DNA from: Kosmotogaceae bacterium
Lineage (GTDB): Bacteria; Thermotogota; Thermotogae; Petrotogales; Kosmotogaceae
Assembly: GCA_003444085.1 (NCBI GenBank)
Contig: DLVL01000075.1
Location: 13,243 to 54,904, forward strand
Length of the DNA stretch: 41,662 bases
Reading direction: 5' to 3'
Positions 8,067-17,468 of the stretch are shown in pieces (the first letter of the stretch is position 1; each line of letters begins with the position of its first letter). Both the position numbers and the translations under genes were made by a program. The notes beneath the pieces are model-generated. The model saw nothing but the letters and a program-made list of their open reading frames with translations. It did no database searches and had not been told where the DNA came from.

Positions 8067-9571
8067 AGATAAGCCCGTCAGAGATAACGAAAGTCATCAA
8101 GGCACAACTGAAGGAAACAGACAGAGAAATCGACTATTATGAATCCGGCAGGGTCATTCAAGTCGGAGATGGAATAGCAAGGGCATACGGAATGGGCGGT
8201 GTGATGGCGAACGAGCTAGTTCGTTTCGAGAACGACGCTCTTGGTCTTGCACTGAACCTTGAGGAAGACAATGTCGGCATTGTTGTTCTTGGAAAATATG
8301 CAGACATCAAGGAAGGAGACCAGGTCAGGAGAACTCGCAGGATTATCGAAGTGCCAGTTGGAGAGGAACTCCTGGGAAGAGTTGTCAATCCTGTTGGCAT
8401 ACCTCTGGATGGAAAGGGTCCTGTTAAGAGCGAAAGGTACAGACCTATTGAAACGAAAGCCCCGGGAGTGGTGTACAGAAAGCCGGTGAACACGCCTTTG
8501 CAAACTGGAATAAAGGCGGTTGATGCAATGGTGCCGATAGGCAGAGGTCAGAGAGAGCTGATCATCGGTGACCGTCAGACAGGGAAGAGTGCCCTGGCAG
8601 TTGATACGATAATAAACCAGAAGGGCAAAGGTGTTTACTGTATATACGTTGCTGTTGGTCAGAAGACAGCTGCTGTCGCGCGGGTGATTGACAGGCTAGA
8701 GGATTCTGGAGCCATGGATTATACAACTATTGTTTTCGCTTCTGCCAGCGATCCCGCTGCCCTGAGTTATCTGGCGCCTTATTCAGGAACAGCACTTGGC
8801 GAGTACTTCATGAACGAGGGAAAAGATGCTCTCTTGATCTACGATGATCTATCAAAACACGCTGCATCGTATAGAGAACTCTCGTTGCTTCTGAGAAGGC
8901 CACCTGGTCGTGAGGCTTACCCGGGTGACATCTTCTATCTTCACTCAAGACTCCTGGAACGAGCCGCGAGGCTTAATGATGACAGAGGCGGAGGTTCACT
9001 TACTGCACTGCCGGTGATAGAGACTCTTGCAAACGATGTGAGTGCTTATATTCCTACAAATGTGATATCGATCACGGACGGGCAGATCTACCTGGATCCA
9101 AACCTTTTCTATGCTGGTAACAGGCCAGCAATAAACGTTGGTCTGTCGGTTTCCAGGGTCGGGGGAGCGGCGCAGATCAAGGCAATGAAGAAGGTCGCAG
9201 GCAACCTTCGTATTGAACTTGCGCAGTACCGTGATCTGTTGTCTTTTGCACAGTTTGCAACCGAGCTTGACAAAGCAACCCGCGATCAGTTGACCAGAGG
9301 AGAAAAGCTGACTGAGCTTCTGAAACAGGACCAGTACTCTCCGATGTCCGTGGAAGAGCAGGTCGTTGTTCTTTATGCCGGAACCAAGGGCTATCTCGAT
9401 GATATTCCGACAGAACGCATAAGGGAATACGAGTCTTTTCTTCTCTCCAAAGCACGGAAAGAACAGGAAGCTCTCCTGAGAGATATCGTCGAGAAAAAAG
9501 ATCTGACACCTGAAATGGAGGATTCACTGAAGAACTTCGTCGAAAAGGTTACAGAGGAATTCAAGGACTAA
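8063..9571 (+). CDS. atpA: ATP synthase F1 subunit alpha
   Basis: 502-residue non-catalytic nucleotide-binding subunit of the F1 hexamer, the usual length. Visible features: N-terminal beta-barrel with GDGIARAYG, the P-loop GDRQTGKSALA, and the DDLSKHAASYRELSLLLRRP region carrying the arginine-finger neighbourhood, then PGDIFYLHSRLLERAAR. GTG 8063 overlaps the atpH stop by 4 bp and is preceded by GGAGGTGATC. A 10-bp gap leads to atpG. Confidence 0.98.
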   Translation: MKISPSEITKVIKAQLKETDREIDYYESGRVIQVGDGIARAYGMGGVMANELVRFENDALGLALNLEEDNVGIVVLGKYADIKEGDQVRRTRRIIEVPVGEELLGRVVNPVGIPLDGKGPVKSERYRPIETKAPGVVYRKPVNTPLQTGIKAVDAMVPIGRGQRELIIGDRQTGKSALAVDTIINQKGKGVYCIYVAVGQKTAAVARVIDRLEDSGAMDYTTIVFASASDPAALSYLAPYSGTALGEYFMNEGKDALLIYDDLSKHAASYRELSLLLRRPPGREAYPGDIFYLHSRLLERAARLNDDRGGGSLTALPVIETLANDVSAYIPTNVISITDGQIYLDPNLFYAGNRPAINVGLSVSRVGGAAQIKAMKKVAGNLRIELAQYRDLLSFAQFATELDKATRDQLTRGEKLTELLKQDQYSPMSVEEQVVVLYAGTKGYLDDIPTERIREYESFLLSKARKEQEALLRDIVEKKDLTPEMEDSLKNFVEKVTEEFKD

Positions 9572-9581
9572 AGGTGGTCTC

Positions 9582-10415
9582 ATGAGTAAAGGCAAGCTCA
9601 GGCAGATCAAGAAAAGGATAGACTCTACCAGATCAACGATGCAGATCACTCGTGCCATGGAAATGGTGGCACGAGCAAAGATCAAGAAGATTGAGAGAAC
9701 TCTTCAGTACGTCAGGATGACAGAAAAGGGTCTGAGAAGGGCCCTGACAATTGCCGCAAGAGAGATCAGTGAGCTTCCATACGAATACGGAGAAGGGGAA
9801 GTCCTTGTTGTTGTGACATCGGATATGGGACTCTGCGGTTCCTTCAACAGCGAGATTCTGAAGCACTCAGACAGAATCCTGGAGAAAGAAGACGTTCGTT
9901 CTATTGTCACAGTTGGGACCAAAGCAGAAGTACATTACAGACACAACGATAAAGTGAAAGAAGTTTTCAGCAAATTCTATGACGAACCAGATATTGAAGC
10001 GGCCGGAGTTATTGCAGACAGGCTGTTTGACCTGATGAAGAGAGAGAATGCTTCTGGTCTCAAATTTGTTTATTCGCGTTTCAAGAGTTCTCTTGCTCAG
10101 ACCGCAGACACTATGAGAGTCTTTCCTGTAGATCTGAGTGATTCTGATAGTGATGTCTATGATTTCGAACCAGAAATTGAGATTCTATTTGAGGAACTTG
10201 TGACTTCATGGGTTATCAACTCTGTATTACTGGCAATGCATGAAACAAAGGTCGGGGAGCTTCACGCAAGGCAGAATGCAATGAGAAACGCGACAGAAAA
10301 TGCTGAAAAGATGATAGAAAGGCTCACACTCGGTAAGAACAAATTGCGCCAGGCTACAATAACTCAGGAAATCATTGAAGTTGTAAATGGTGCGGAAGCC
10401 CTGAGAGGGGAGTAA
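9582..10415 (+). CDS. atpG: ATP synthase F1 subunit gamma
   Basis: 277-residue central-shaft subunit. The N-terminal helix has IKKRIDSTRSTMQITRAMEMVA, trimmed here to its key part STRSTMQITRAMEMVA; the mid-domain holds VTSDMGLCGSFNS, and the C-terminal helix ends with LRQATITQEIIEVVNGAEAL, all typical. Rotation of this shaft couples Fo ion flow to ATP synthesis. ATG 9582 follows AAGGTGGTC. A 14-bp gap precedes atpD. Confidence 0.97.
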   Translation: MSKGKLRQIKKRIDSTRSTMQITRAMEMVARAKIKKIERTLQYVRMTEKGLRRALTIAAREISELPYEYGEGEVLVVVTSDMGLCGSFNSEILKHSDRILEKEDVRSIVTVGTKAEVHYRHNDKVKEVFSKFYDEPDIEAAGVIADRLFDLMKRENASGLKFVYSRFKSSLAQTADTMRVFPVDLSDSDSDVYDFEPEIEILFEELVTSWVINSVLLAMHETKVGELHARQNAMRNATENAEKMIERLTLGKNKLRQATITQEIIEVVNGAEALRGE

Positions 10416-10429
10416 TTGGAGGTGCTGAA

Positions 10430-11878
10430 GTGACTGCGAAGACAGAGAAGAGATCACGAGAGAATTCTGTTGGAAATGATAAAGGAAAGATAATCGCGGT
10501 TTACGGGCCGGTAGTAGATGTTTCCTTCGAAGGAGGAAAGCTTCCGGACATCCTGAATGCTCTTGTGACTCACAACGATTCGCTGGGAAAAGACGTGATC
10601 CTTGAGGTGGCGCAAGTAATAGGTGACGATGCAGTCAGAACAATTGCGCTTGACTCAACGGAAGGTTTTGTTAGGGGTCAGGAAGTCACGGATACGGGCA
10701 GACAGATATCTGTACCCGTAGGTGAGAAGATACTCGGCAGGATCTTCAATCTTCTTGGAGAACCAGTCGATGATCTTGGAGAAGTCGAATTCGACGAGCG
10801 TTGGGATATTCATAGAGAACCCCCCAGTGTGACCGATCAGCAGACGGACATTGAAATCCTGGAGACAGGCATCAAGGTAATTGATCTCCTTGCTCCTTTC
10901 AATAAGGGTGGTAAGATTGGTTTCTTTGGAGGAGCTGGTGTTGGAAAGACAGTTCTGGTAATGGAGTTAATAAGGAATATTGCTATAGAACACAAAGGTC
11001 TTTCTGTCTTTGCCGGAGTTGGAGAGCGGACAAGAGAAGGAAATGATCTCTGGTTGGAAATGCAGGAATCCGGAGTCATTGATAATACAGCACTGGTCTT
11101 TGGTCAGATGAACGAACCACCTGGAGCCAGATTCAGGGTGGGGCTCTCAGCGATTACCATGGCCGAATATTTCCGGGACGTCCAGGGAAAGGATGTTCTT
11201 GTCTTCATAGACAATATCTACAGGTTTGTTCAGGCCGGGTCAGAAGTATCCGCTCTTCTGGGAAGAATGCCGTCAGCCGTGGGCTACCAACCAACGCTCG
11301 CAGGTGAAATGGGGAAGTTGCAGGAGCGAATAACGTCTACTAAAAAGGGTTCAATCACTTCTGTTCAGGCGATCTACGTTCCTGCAGATGATTTCACGGA
11401 TCCTGCCCCCGCAACCACTTTCAGTCATCTTGATGCGACTATCAACCTTTCAAGACAGATTGCCGAGCAGGGACTGTATCCTGCCGTCGATCCGCTGGAC
11501 TCAACTTCCAAAAACCTGGATCCTGAGGTGGTGGGAAAAGACCACTATCAGGTTGCAAGAGGTGTTCAGGAGGTTCTCCAGAGATATAAGGATCTCCAGG
11601 ACATAATAGCAATTCTTGGTATGGAAGAGCTTTCCGAGGAAGACAAGACAATAGTGCATAGAGCGAGGAAGATCCAGAGGTTCTTGACACAACCAATGTT
11701 TGTGGCTGAGAGTTTTACAAGTGTGGAAGGAAGGTATGTGACCGTCAAAGATACCGTGAGAGGTTTCAAAGAGATTCTTGAAGGCAAGCACGATAGTCTT
11801 CCGGAGCAGGCATTCATGATGGTTGGCTCGATTGATGATGTGCATGAGAAAGCGAAGCACATGTCCGGTGATAGGTAA
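10430..11878 (+). CDS. atpD: ATP synthase F1 subunit beta (catalytic)
   Basis: 482-residue catalytic subunit. P-loop GGAGVGKTVL, catalytic-Glu region GVGERTREGNDLW, Walker B segment VFIDNIYRF, then SALLGRMPSAVGYQPTL. The common DNIFRF is DNIYRF here, a mild change. The start is GTG 10430 with GGAGGTG at 10418-10424; this gives about a 15-residue polar N-terminal extension before the usual KGKIIAVYGPVVDV strand. The stop overlaps the atpC ATG by one base. Confidence 0.98.
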   Translation: MTAKTEKRSRENSVGNDKGKIIAVYGPVVDVSFEGGKLPDILNALVTHNDSLGKDVILEVAQVIGDDAVRTIALDSTEGFVRGQEVTDTGRQISVPVGEKILGRIFNLLGEPVDDLGEVEFDERWDIHREPPSVTDQQTDIEILETGIKVIDLLAPFNKGGKIGFFGGAGVGKTVLVMELIRNIAIEHKGLSVFAGVGERTREGNDLWLEMQESGVIDNTALVFGQMNEPPGARFRVGLSAITMAEYFRDVQGKDVLVFIDNIYRFVQAGSEVSALLGRMPSAVGYQPTLAGEMGKLQERITSTKKGSITSVQAIYVPADDFTDPAPATTFSHLDATINLSRQIAEQGLYPAVDPLDSTSKNLDPEVVGKDHYQVARGVQEVLQRYKDLQDIIAILGMEELSEEDKTIVHRARKIQRFLTQPMFVAESFTSVEGRYVTVKDTVRGFKEILEGKHDSLPEQAFMMVGSIDDVHEKAKHMSGDR

Positions 11879-12291
11879 TGCCCATAGAACTTGAGGTTCT
11901 TAGTCCCAGAGGAATTGCCTGGAAAGGAGTAGCAGAATTCGTTTCTTTCAGGACTGAGAAGGGAGCCATTGGTTTCTTACCTTCAAGGGCACCAGCCATA
12001 ATGAAGCTTTCAGTGGATGTTGTGACGATAGTCAGTGACAAGGGAAAGAAGGTTCTTGCAGTTCATGGCGGTTTCATGATTAATACAAGGGAATATGCCC
12101 AGATAATCAGTGGATTTATCGAAAGGCCAGAAGATATTGATCTGAATGAAGCCAAAGAAGCTGCACGCAGGGCAGAGGAACTGATAAGAATGACTGAAGA
12201 TGAAAGAGAGCGCGCCAGGCACTCTGCTGCTCTTCAGAAGAATCTGACACGTATAAGAGCCATTGAGGGGAGCAGCTCTTTAAGAGGGTAG
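11878..12291 (+). CDS. atpC: ATP synthase F1 subunit epsilon
   Basis: 137-residue subunit with an N-terminal beta-sandwich (ending near GGFMINTREYAQIIS) and a C-terminal helical hairpin rich in Glu, Arg and Ala that in other species acts as a regulatory brake on ATP hydrolysis. The stop-start overlap TAATG links it to atpD. It is the last gene of the operon; plsY ends 12 bp away on the other strand and I see no hairpin with a T-tract here. Confidence 0.94.
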   Translation: MPIELEVLSPRGIAWKGVAEFVSFRTEKGAIGFLPSRAPAIMKLSVDVVTIVSDKGKKVLAVHGGFMINTREYAQIISGFIERPEDIDLNEAKEAARRAEELIRMTEDERERARHSAALQKNLTRIRAIEGSSSLRG

Positions 12292-12303
12292 TCAGAACTG
12301 TCG

Positions 12304-12915
12304 TTATTCTTTGTTGCTTGCAAGGCGTTTCTTAAAGGACCCGATCAGGTCTGTCTTCTTTTCGGTACCGTTCAGAAGTCTCTTGATATTGCTTCTGTGC
12401 CTGTATGCGGAGAGCGTTGCGATTGCCAGAGCCCACAATCCAAAATCCAATCCAACGATCAAAAAACCAAGAGCGGCCAGAGAGTACAGAGCGATTATCG
12501 AAGAAATCGAGACATACTTTGTGATCAGCACTAGAGGGAGCCATACTGCAAAAAAGATCGCCACAAAATACCCCTTAATGGCTGTGAAGGTTCCAACAGA
12601 TGAGGAGACCGATTTCCCTCCTCGAAACAGAAGAAAAACAGAATAGCTGTGCCCCAGGCAGGCGAAAAACCCCATCATCATTGCCTGACCAGTAGTTATT
12701 CCAAAGACATATCTGGCAATCATTATCGGTATGAAAGACTTCAGACCATCCATGAGCATTGAAAGGGCTCCCCAGTAGCCGCCAAGCTCTCTCAGAACGT
12801 TTGTTCCGCCAACATTACCGCTTCCGACTCTCCTGATATCGATTCCCTTGAGCAACGGCAGAAGAAAACTGAACGGAATAGAACCACAAAGATATCCAAC
12901 CAGAGCTATTAGCAT
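12304..12915 (-). CDS. plsY: Acyl-phosphate:glycerol-3-phosphate acyltransferase PlsY
   Basis: 203-residue multi-pass membrane enzyme that moves an acyl group from acyl-phosphate to glycerol-3-phosphate, the first step of phospholipid synthesis. Both diagnostic loops are clear: GSIPFSFLL followed by RVGSGNVGGTNVLRELG, and GHSYSVFLLFRGGKSVSSSVG. Five hydrophobic helices are expected. ATG at 12915 follows AGGAGGAAGAG within the der 3' end; the der stop is directly adjacent. It is the last gene of the aspS-cmk-ispH-S1-der-plsY operon. Confidence 0.95.
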   Translation of the reverse strand: MLIALVGYLCGSIPFSFLLPLLKGIDIRRVGSGNVGGTNVLRELGGYWGALSMLMDGLKSFIPIMIARYVFGITTGQAMMMGFFACLGHSYSVFLLFRGGKSVSSSVGTFTAIKGYFVAIFFAVWLPLVLITKYVSISSIIALYSLAALGFLIVGLDFGLWALAIATLSAYRHRSNIKRLLNGTEKKTDLIGSFKKRLASNKE

Positions 12916-14244
12916 CTATCTCTTCCTCCTCAATTTCAGAAAAATTGGGGCTCCATCCATAGGATCAATATTCTTCCTGATGGCTCTTCTGAAGCCGTTG
13001 AGAAAGGCTTCAGAAAACAGTTTTGGATCATTTACATGAAGCATGAACAAAGGGGGTCTATTAGACACCTGATTTGCATAGTAAGCTCTCGCTTTCCGGC
13101 CCCCCTTGCCTGGTGCAGGTGTGAACGCGGTGTACCTTTCCAGGAGCTCATTTATTGTGCTTGTGGGGATCCTGAGGTCAAGGTTTCTTGTGACCAGCAG
13201 TATCGAGTCTATAAGCTTGTCTATTCCCTTAGAAATGGTAGCAGCAGTGAAGATCACCGGGCTGTAGTCGATGAAGTATAGCTCGTCTCTGACTGTTCTT
13301 TCGAGGAGTTTGATTTGTGCTGCTGTAACAAGATCTGACTTGTTGAAGACAACAACTGTTCCCTTGCCGTTCTTTTCAGCAAGACCGGCGATCCTTTTGT
13401 CTTGTGCGCCAATTCCTTCCCTCGCGTCGATTACCAGGACCACTATCGTGCAACGCTCTATTGCATCGACACTCCTCATTACACTGTAGTACTCCACATT
13501 CTTGATTCCCACTTTTGTTTTGCGTCGCATCCCGGCGGTGTCAATGAATGTGAAAGATTTGCCGTCAAGCAGGATCGTTTCATCTATAGAGTCCCTGGTT
13601 GTGCCGGGGAGCTCTGTTACCAGGCTTCTCTTACTTCCAAGTATGGCATTGAAAAGTGAGGATTTACCAACATTGGGCCTTCCTGTGACAGCCACCCTGA
13701 TTGTTTCCAGGTCAGTTTCTTCAGGGATGTCAAGGTTATGACCAGTCTCTTCAAGACGTGATATTATTCCATCCAGCAAAACGTCGATATTAAGGCCGTG
13801 CTCGGAAGAAAGGGGGATGGGTTCACCAAAACCGAGACTGTACAACTCTGGAGCCATAAGAGATTCAAATAGATGAAGCTGTTCAACCTTGTTAGCAACC
13901 AGCAAAACAGGTCGTTTTGACTTTCTGATTCGATCTGCTGCCGCCAGATCAGCCGGGGTCACGCCAGCTCTTGCGTCAACTACAAACAGAATCAAATCTG
14001 CTGCCTGAAGAGCCTCAATCGTGACGTTCCTCATCTGGTCTTCCATGATGTTTTCGGGTGACTCAAAGAGACCGCATGTATCTACTATGTTAAAATGCTT
14101 CTGTTGCCATTCAACCGTTCCGTGAACGAAGTCACGGGTAACACCTGGTTGGTTGTCAACTATTACTCTTCTTCCTCCAGAAAGACGATTGAAGAGCGTT
14201 GATTTACCAACGTTTGGTCTTCCTACGATAACAGCCGTAGCCAC
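12916..14244 (-). CDS. der: Ribosome-assembly GTPase Der (EngA)
   Basis: 442-residue double GTPase needed for 50S subunit maturation. The first G domain has GRPNVGKSTLFN, DTCGLFE and NKVEQ; note VANKVE in place of NKxD. The second has GRPNVGKSSLFN, DTAGMRRKTKV and NKSD; a KH-like C-terminal domain follows and ends with LKLRRKR. The start is GTG at 14244 with GGAGGATGAG upstream on the minus strand; the stop codon of the S1 gene overlaps it by one base (TAGTG). Confidence 0.97.
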   Translation of the reverse strand: MATAVIVGRPNVGKSTLFNRLSGGRRVIVDNQPGVTRDFVHGTVEWQQKHFNIVDTCGLFESPENIMEDQMRNVTIEALQAADLILFVVDARAGVTPADLAAADRIRKSKRPVLLVANKVEQLHLFESLMAPELYSLGFGEPIPLSSEHGLNIDVLLDGIISRLEETGHNLDIPEETDLETIRVAVTGRPNVGKSSLFNAILGSKRSLVTELPGTTRDSIDETILLDGKSFTFIDTAGMRRKTKVGIKNVEYYSVMRSVDAIERCTIVVLVIDAREGIGAQDKRIAGLAEKNGKGTVVVFNKSDLVTAAQIKLLERTVRDELYFIDYSPVIFTAATISKGIDKLIDSILLVTRNLDLRIPTSTINELLERYTAFTPAPGKGGRKARAYYANQVSNRPPLFMLHVNDPKLFSEAFLNGFRRAIRKNIDPMDGAPIFLKLRRKR

Positions 14245-15950
14245 TAATTCTTCTCATCCTCCATCTGACGCTTGATCTTCTCACCAAGGCTCATTCGGGT
14301 CTCTTCAACATCGTTGAGCTCATTCATCACACGGCGTGCTTCTTCAATATCTCGATCCTTCAATAGCTGTCTTATAGAGACAACCATGTTTCTAGTGTCT
14401 TTTTCAGGATCGTAAACGAGCCTGATGACCTTGAAGTCCTGTTTCTGTCCAACCTGAACATGATCAGAAACATCTTCAACACGTTCTGTAGAGACCTGAG
14501 AAATAGGAAGAAAGGCTTCGACATTATAGTCGTCAACAAGAACAATCGCCCCAGCCTTGGTTATGCGGACTATCGTTCCCTTGACTTTGCTACCTACTCT
14601 GATCTTCTTGGAAACGGCAACCCAGGGATCTTCTGTGGTCTGCTTTATGCTCAATCGCATTCTTTTGTTCTCTTTGTCAATCGAGATGATCTTTGCCTGG
14701 ACTGTCTCCCCTTCTTTGACCACATCTTCAACCCTGTCAACGAAGTTCCATGATATCTCTGATACCGGAACAAATCCAGACAAGACCTCAGTTATCTCTA
14801 CTATTGCACCAGTGGGAAGGACTTTCGCTGCTTTTCCTTCAACAATGCTTCCAATCTTATAGTCTTCTTCAATTGTCTTCCACGGATCTCCTATAGCCTG
14901 ACGATAACTGAGTGAAATCCGCTTGTTTTCGGCATCTGTATCCAGAATTTTCACTTCGATCCTGTCACCAGGACTGACAACTGACCGGAGGTCTTTCTTC
15001 ACATTCCCCCAAAATACCTCTGATATATGAACAAGACCCTCTACCCCAGGCTCAAGCCAAACGAAAAAGCCAAATGGTTCAATAGACTTAACAGTTCCCT
15101 CAACAACAGCATCTGTCGGGTATTTTTCCTCGATTCTCAACCAGGGGTTTTCACTCATCTTTTTCAGACTCAAAGAGACCTTCTTCTTTTTCTTGTCCAA
15201 ACCGATAACCTTTGCTGTAACTTTTTCTCCAACACTTATGACATCACTGATTCTTTGAGAGAAATCCCAACTGATTTCTGATGCGGGAATGAGTCCCGAA
15301 ATATCTTCAGACAGGGTTACAAAAGCCCCGAAATTATGTATCGCTTCTACCGTTCCCTCGACAATCTGGTCAAGCTCAATATCTGAGAAGAACTCCTTGA
15401 TCCTTTCTTCCTTGATCGCTTTCAGCGATACTACAACGTTGAGACCTCTCTTCTGTCTCTTGAAACGGATTACTTTGAAACGAAGGGTTCCTTCGGGATA
15501 AGGGTCTCCTTTCCTGATTCCTGAGTGAGAACCAGGAAGAAATGCATTGATAGTCTTCTCAAGCTTTACGTTGTACCCGGAGTTCACTTCGCCAACGATT
15601 TCTCCTTCGACGTAATCTCCATCGCGATAGGCCTTTTCTACGCGTTTCATAATGGTTACGTTATGAGCGCGTCGCTCAGAGACGACTACACGACCTTCTT
15701 CTTCATCGGTCTTGATAACATTGACAAATATCCTGTCTCCGACCTTGTATTCCCCTATTGGCCTAACAAGCTCATTCTCAGGCAGGAATCCGTCGAGCTT
15801 TCCATCCATTAGAACCATTATTCCATCAGGGTGTAGGGCAAATACTTCTGCCTCTTTCCTTGCGCCTCTTCCAGTAGGAGAGGGTCGAATCTGTTCAAAG
15901 ACCTCTTCCATGCTCAGGTCGTCATCAAGTTTCCGAGCATTATCGTCCAT
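14244..15950 (-). CDS. rpsA: S1 RNA-binding domain protein, ribosomal protein S1-like
   Basis: 568-residue protein with six S1 OB-fold repeats at roughly 30-96, 112-180, 197-268, 284-355, 370-441 and 456-530. The later repeats show the usual core such as VEGTVKSIEPFGFFVWL...GLVHISE and VEGTVEAIHNFGAFVTL. A short acidic N-terminus and a charged helical C-terminal tail flank them. S1 binds mRNA on the 30S subunit and assists initiation. ATG 15950 follows AGGAGGTAA. The gene follows ispH by 4 bp, an arrangement long conserved with cmk and der; here the two are separate proteins rather than fused as in some clostridia. Confidence 0.92.
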   Translation of the reverse strand: MDDNARKLDDDLSMEEVFEQIRPSPTGRGARKEAEVFALHPDGIMVLMDGKLDGFLPENELVRPIGEYKVGDRIFVNVIKTDEEEGRVVVSERRAHNVTIMKRVEKAYRDGDYVEGEIVGEVNSGYNVKLEKTINAFLPGSHSGIRKGDPYPEGTLRFKVIRFKRQKRGLNVVVSLKAIKEERIKEFFSDIELDQIVEGTVEAIHNFGAFVTLSEDISGLIPASEISWDFSQRISDVISVGEKVTAKVIGLDKKKKKVSLSLKKMSENPWLRIEEKYPTDAVVEGTVKSIEPFGFFVWLEPGVEGLVHISEVFWGNVKKDLRSVVSPGDRIEVKILDTDAENKRISLSYRQAIGDPWKTIEEDYKIGSIVEGKAAKVLPTGAIVEITEVLSGFVPVSEISWNFVDRVEDVVKEGETVQAKIISIDKENKRMRLSIKQTTEDPWVAVSKKIRVGSKVKGTIVRITKAGAIVLVDDYNVEAFLPISQVSTERVEDVSDHVQVGQKQDFKVIRLVYDPEKDTRNMVVSIRQLLKDRDIEEARRVMNELNDVEETRMSLGEKIKRQMEDEKN

Positions 15951-15954
15951 ATAC

Positions 15955-16815
15955 TTACCTCCTTGCCACCTTTTCTATATTATCCAGTATTTTCTGGACC
16001 TGTTCGGTCGATGCAGATGTTCCACTGATCAAGCCCACAGTTTCAGGTAAAGTAAGATTTGAAAGATCTTGTGAATCCTCGACAAGGATAGCACAAGTCC
16101 CTGCGTTCTTCACGATGTTCACCAGCTTCATTGTGTTTGAGCTGTTGGGAGCCCCGACTACAATGACAAGATCCGCCTCGTGAGCAAGATGCCGAGCCGC
16201 ACTCTCGCGCTCTTTGGTGAATCTACAGATCGTGTCGAAAACTTTGATACGTTTGCCGAGTTCCTTTTCGAGAAACGCTTGAGTCTGTCCGAATTTCTCA
16301 GTATCCGTTGTGGTTTGAGATATAAGCGCAACCTTCTTCTCATCTTTCTTGAGCTCACCGATTACTTGATCGAGGTCTTTCAGGTCCTCAACCAAGAAGT
16401 GTCTGTTAATTCTGCTAACCAGTGCTCTTATCTCAGGGTGCTGTTTTTTGCCCAGCACAACAACTATGTAGCCCTGTCTGTCCAGTCTCTCTGCCAGTTG
16501 GAATACAGAGCTAACAATAGGACAGGTAAAATCCAGTACTCTTGGGAACCTCTTCTTGAGTTCATTTTCCGATTCGAGATCAATCCCATGTGCCCTTATT
16601 AGTGCTACAGAGTCTTCTGTCAAAGGCTGAGGGAGCACGTTATCAGGATGCACTTTCAGTCCCATTTCCACGAGTTCTGAACAAATCAAATGATTGTGCA
16701 CTATTTGCCCGGAGACCTGTACAGACTCGTATGTTTTGAGAGCCTCGCAAGTCCCTCGAACGGCATTCTCAACACCCTGACAGAAACCGATTTTCTCTGA
16801 GACGATTACTCTCAC
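15955..16815 (-). CDS. ispH: 4-hydroxy-3-methylbut-2-enyl diphosphate reductase
   Basis: 286-residue iron-sulfur enzyme, last step of the MEP isoprenoid pathway, making IPP and DMAPP. The three cluster cysteines are seen in GFCQGVENAV (C12), DFTCPIVSSV and FDTICRFTKERE. Substrate-site residues are in VHNHL, RAHGID, KKQHPE, SQTTTDT and SSNTMKL. The start is GTG at 16815, overlapping the cmk stop by 4 bp. It indicates that the host makes isoprenoids by the MEP route. Confidence 0.96.
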   Translation of the reverse strand: MRVIVSEKIGFCQGVENAVRGTCEALKTYESVQVSGQIVHNHLICSELVEMGLKVHPDNVLPQPLTEDSVALIRAHGIDLESENELKKRFPRVLDFTCPIVSSVFQLAERLDRQGYIVVVLGKKQHPEIRALVSRINRHFLVEDLKDLDQVIGELKKDEKKVALISQTTTDTEKFGQTQAFLEKELGKRIKVFDTICRFTKERESAARHLAHEADLVIVVGAPNSSNTMKLVNIVKNAGTCAILVEDSQDLSNLTLPETVGLISGTSASTEQVQKILDNIEKVARR

Positions 16816-17468
16816 TCTGCTGAAACCCTTTCAACTATATCATCAACTATTTCATCTATTGACATATGCGTGGTATCAATATTAATTGCATCGGGAGCAG
16901 GTCTTAGAGGAGCCAGGTCTCTCGTGGAGTCGTTCAGGTCTCTTTGCTGAATCTCACGCATGATCTGAGCTTCTTCTGCTTCTTGCCCCATCAGCTTTAG
17001 TTGAGTTACTCTTCTGCGAGTTCTCTCTTCAGGTGAGGCAGTTAGGAATATCTTGATCTCCGCATCAGGGAGGATCACCGTCCCTATGTCTCTTCCTTCC
17101 ATAACTACCCTACCATCTTTTGCAAGCTTTCGCTGTTCTTTCTTCATGTAGGCCCTCACTTCAGGAATCTGAGCGATCATCGAAGAGAGCCTGGAGATTT
17201 CTTCTGTTCTGATTCTCGAGTCTAAAGGATTGTTGTCAATTAGCAGCTCATTATTGCAGATGCTAAAGGATGTTTTATCCAGTATTTCTCTTCTTAAGGA
17301 GACTGTATCCGATGGATCGACATTCCTCATTTGGATTTTAAGTGCCAGGGCCCTGTACATTGCCCCGGTATCTATGTAGGAGAAACAGAGTTTCTCAGCG
17401 ACTTTTCTGGCCACAGTAGACTTGCCAGAAGCGGCCGGTCCATCGATCGCTATTCTAATCCTCTTCAT
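16812..17468 (-). CDS. cmk: Cytidylate kinase
   Basis: 218-residue CMP/dCMP kinase. P-loop IDGPAASGKSTVARKV at the N-terminus, SYIDTGAMYRALAL, EGRDIGTVILPDAEIKIFLTA (shown as GRDIGTVILPDA) and the lid arginines ERTRRR. ATG 17468 overlaps the end of aspS by 14 bp, with GAGAG about 6 bases upstream inside aspS. It supplies CDP for nucleotide and phospholipid precursors. Confidence 0.96.
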   Translation of the reverse strand: MKRIRIAIDGPAASGKSTVARKVAEKLCFSYIDTGAMYRALALKIQMRNVDPSDTVSLRREILDKTSFSICNNELLIDNNPLDSRIRTEEISRLSSMIAQIPEVRAYMKKEQRKLAKDGRVVMEGRDIGTVILPDAEIKIFLTASPEERTRRRVTQLKLMGQEAEEAQIMREIQQRDLNDSTRDLAPLRPAPDAINIDTTHMSIDEIVDDIVERVSAE

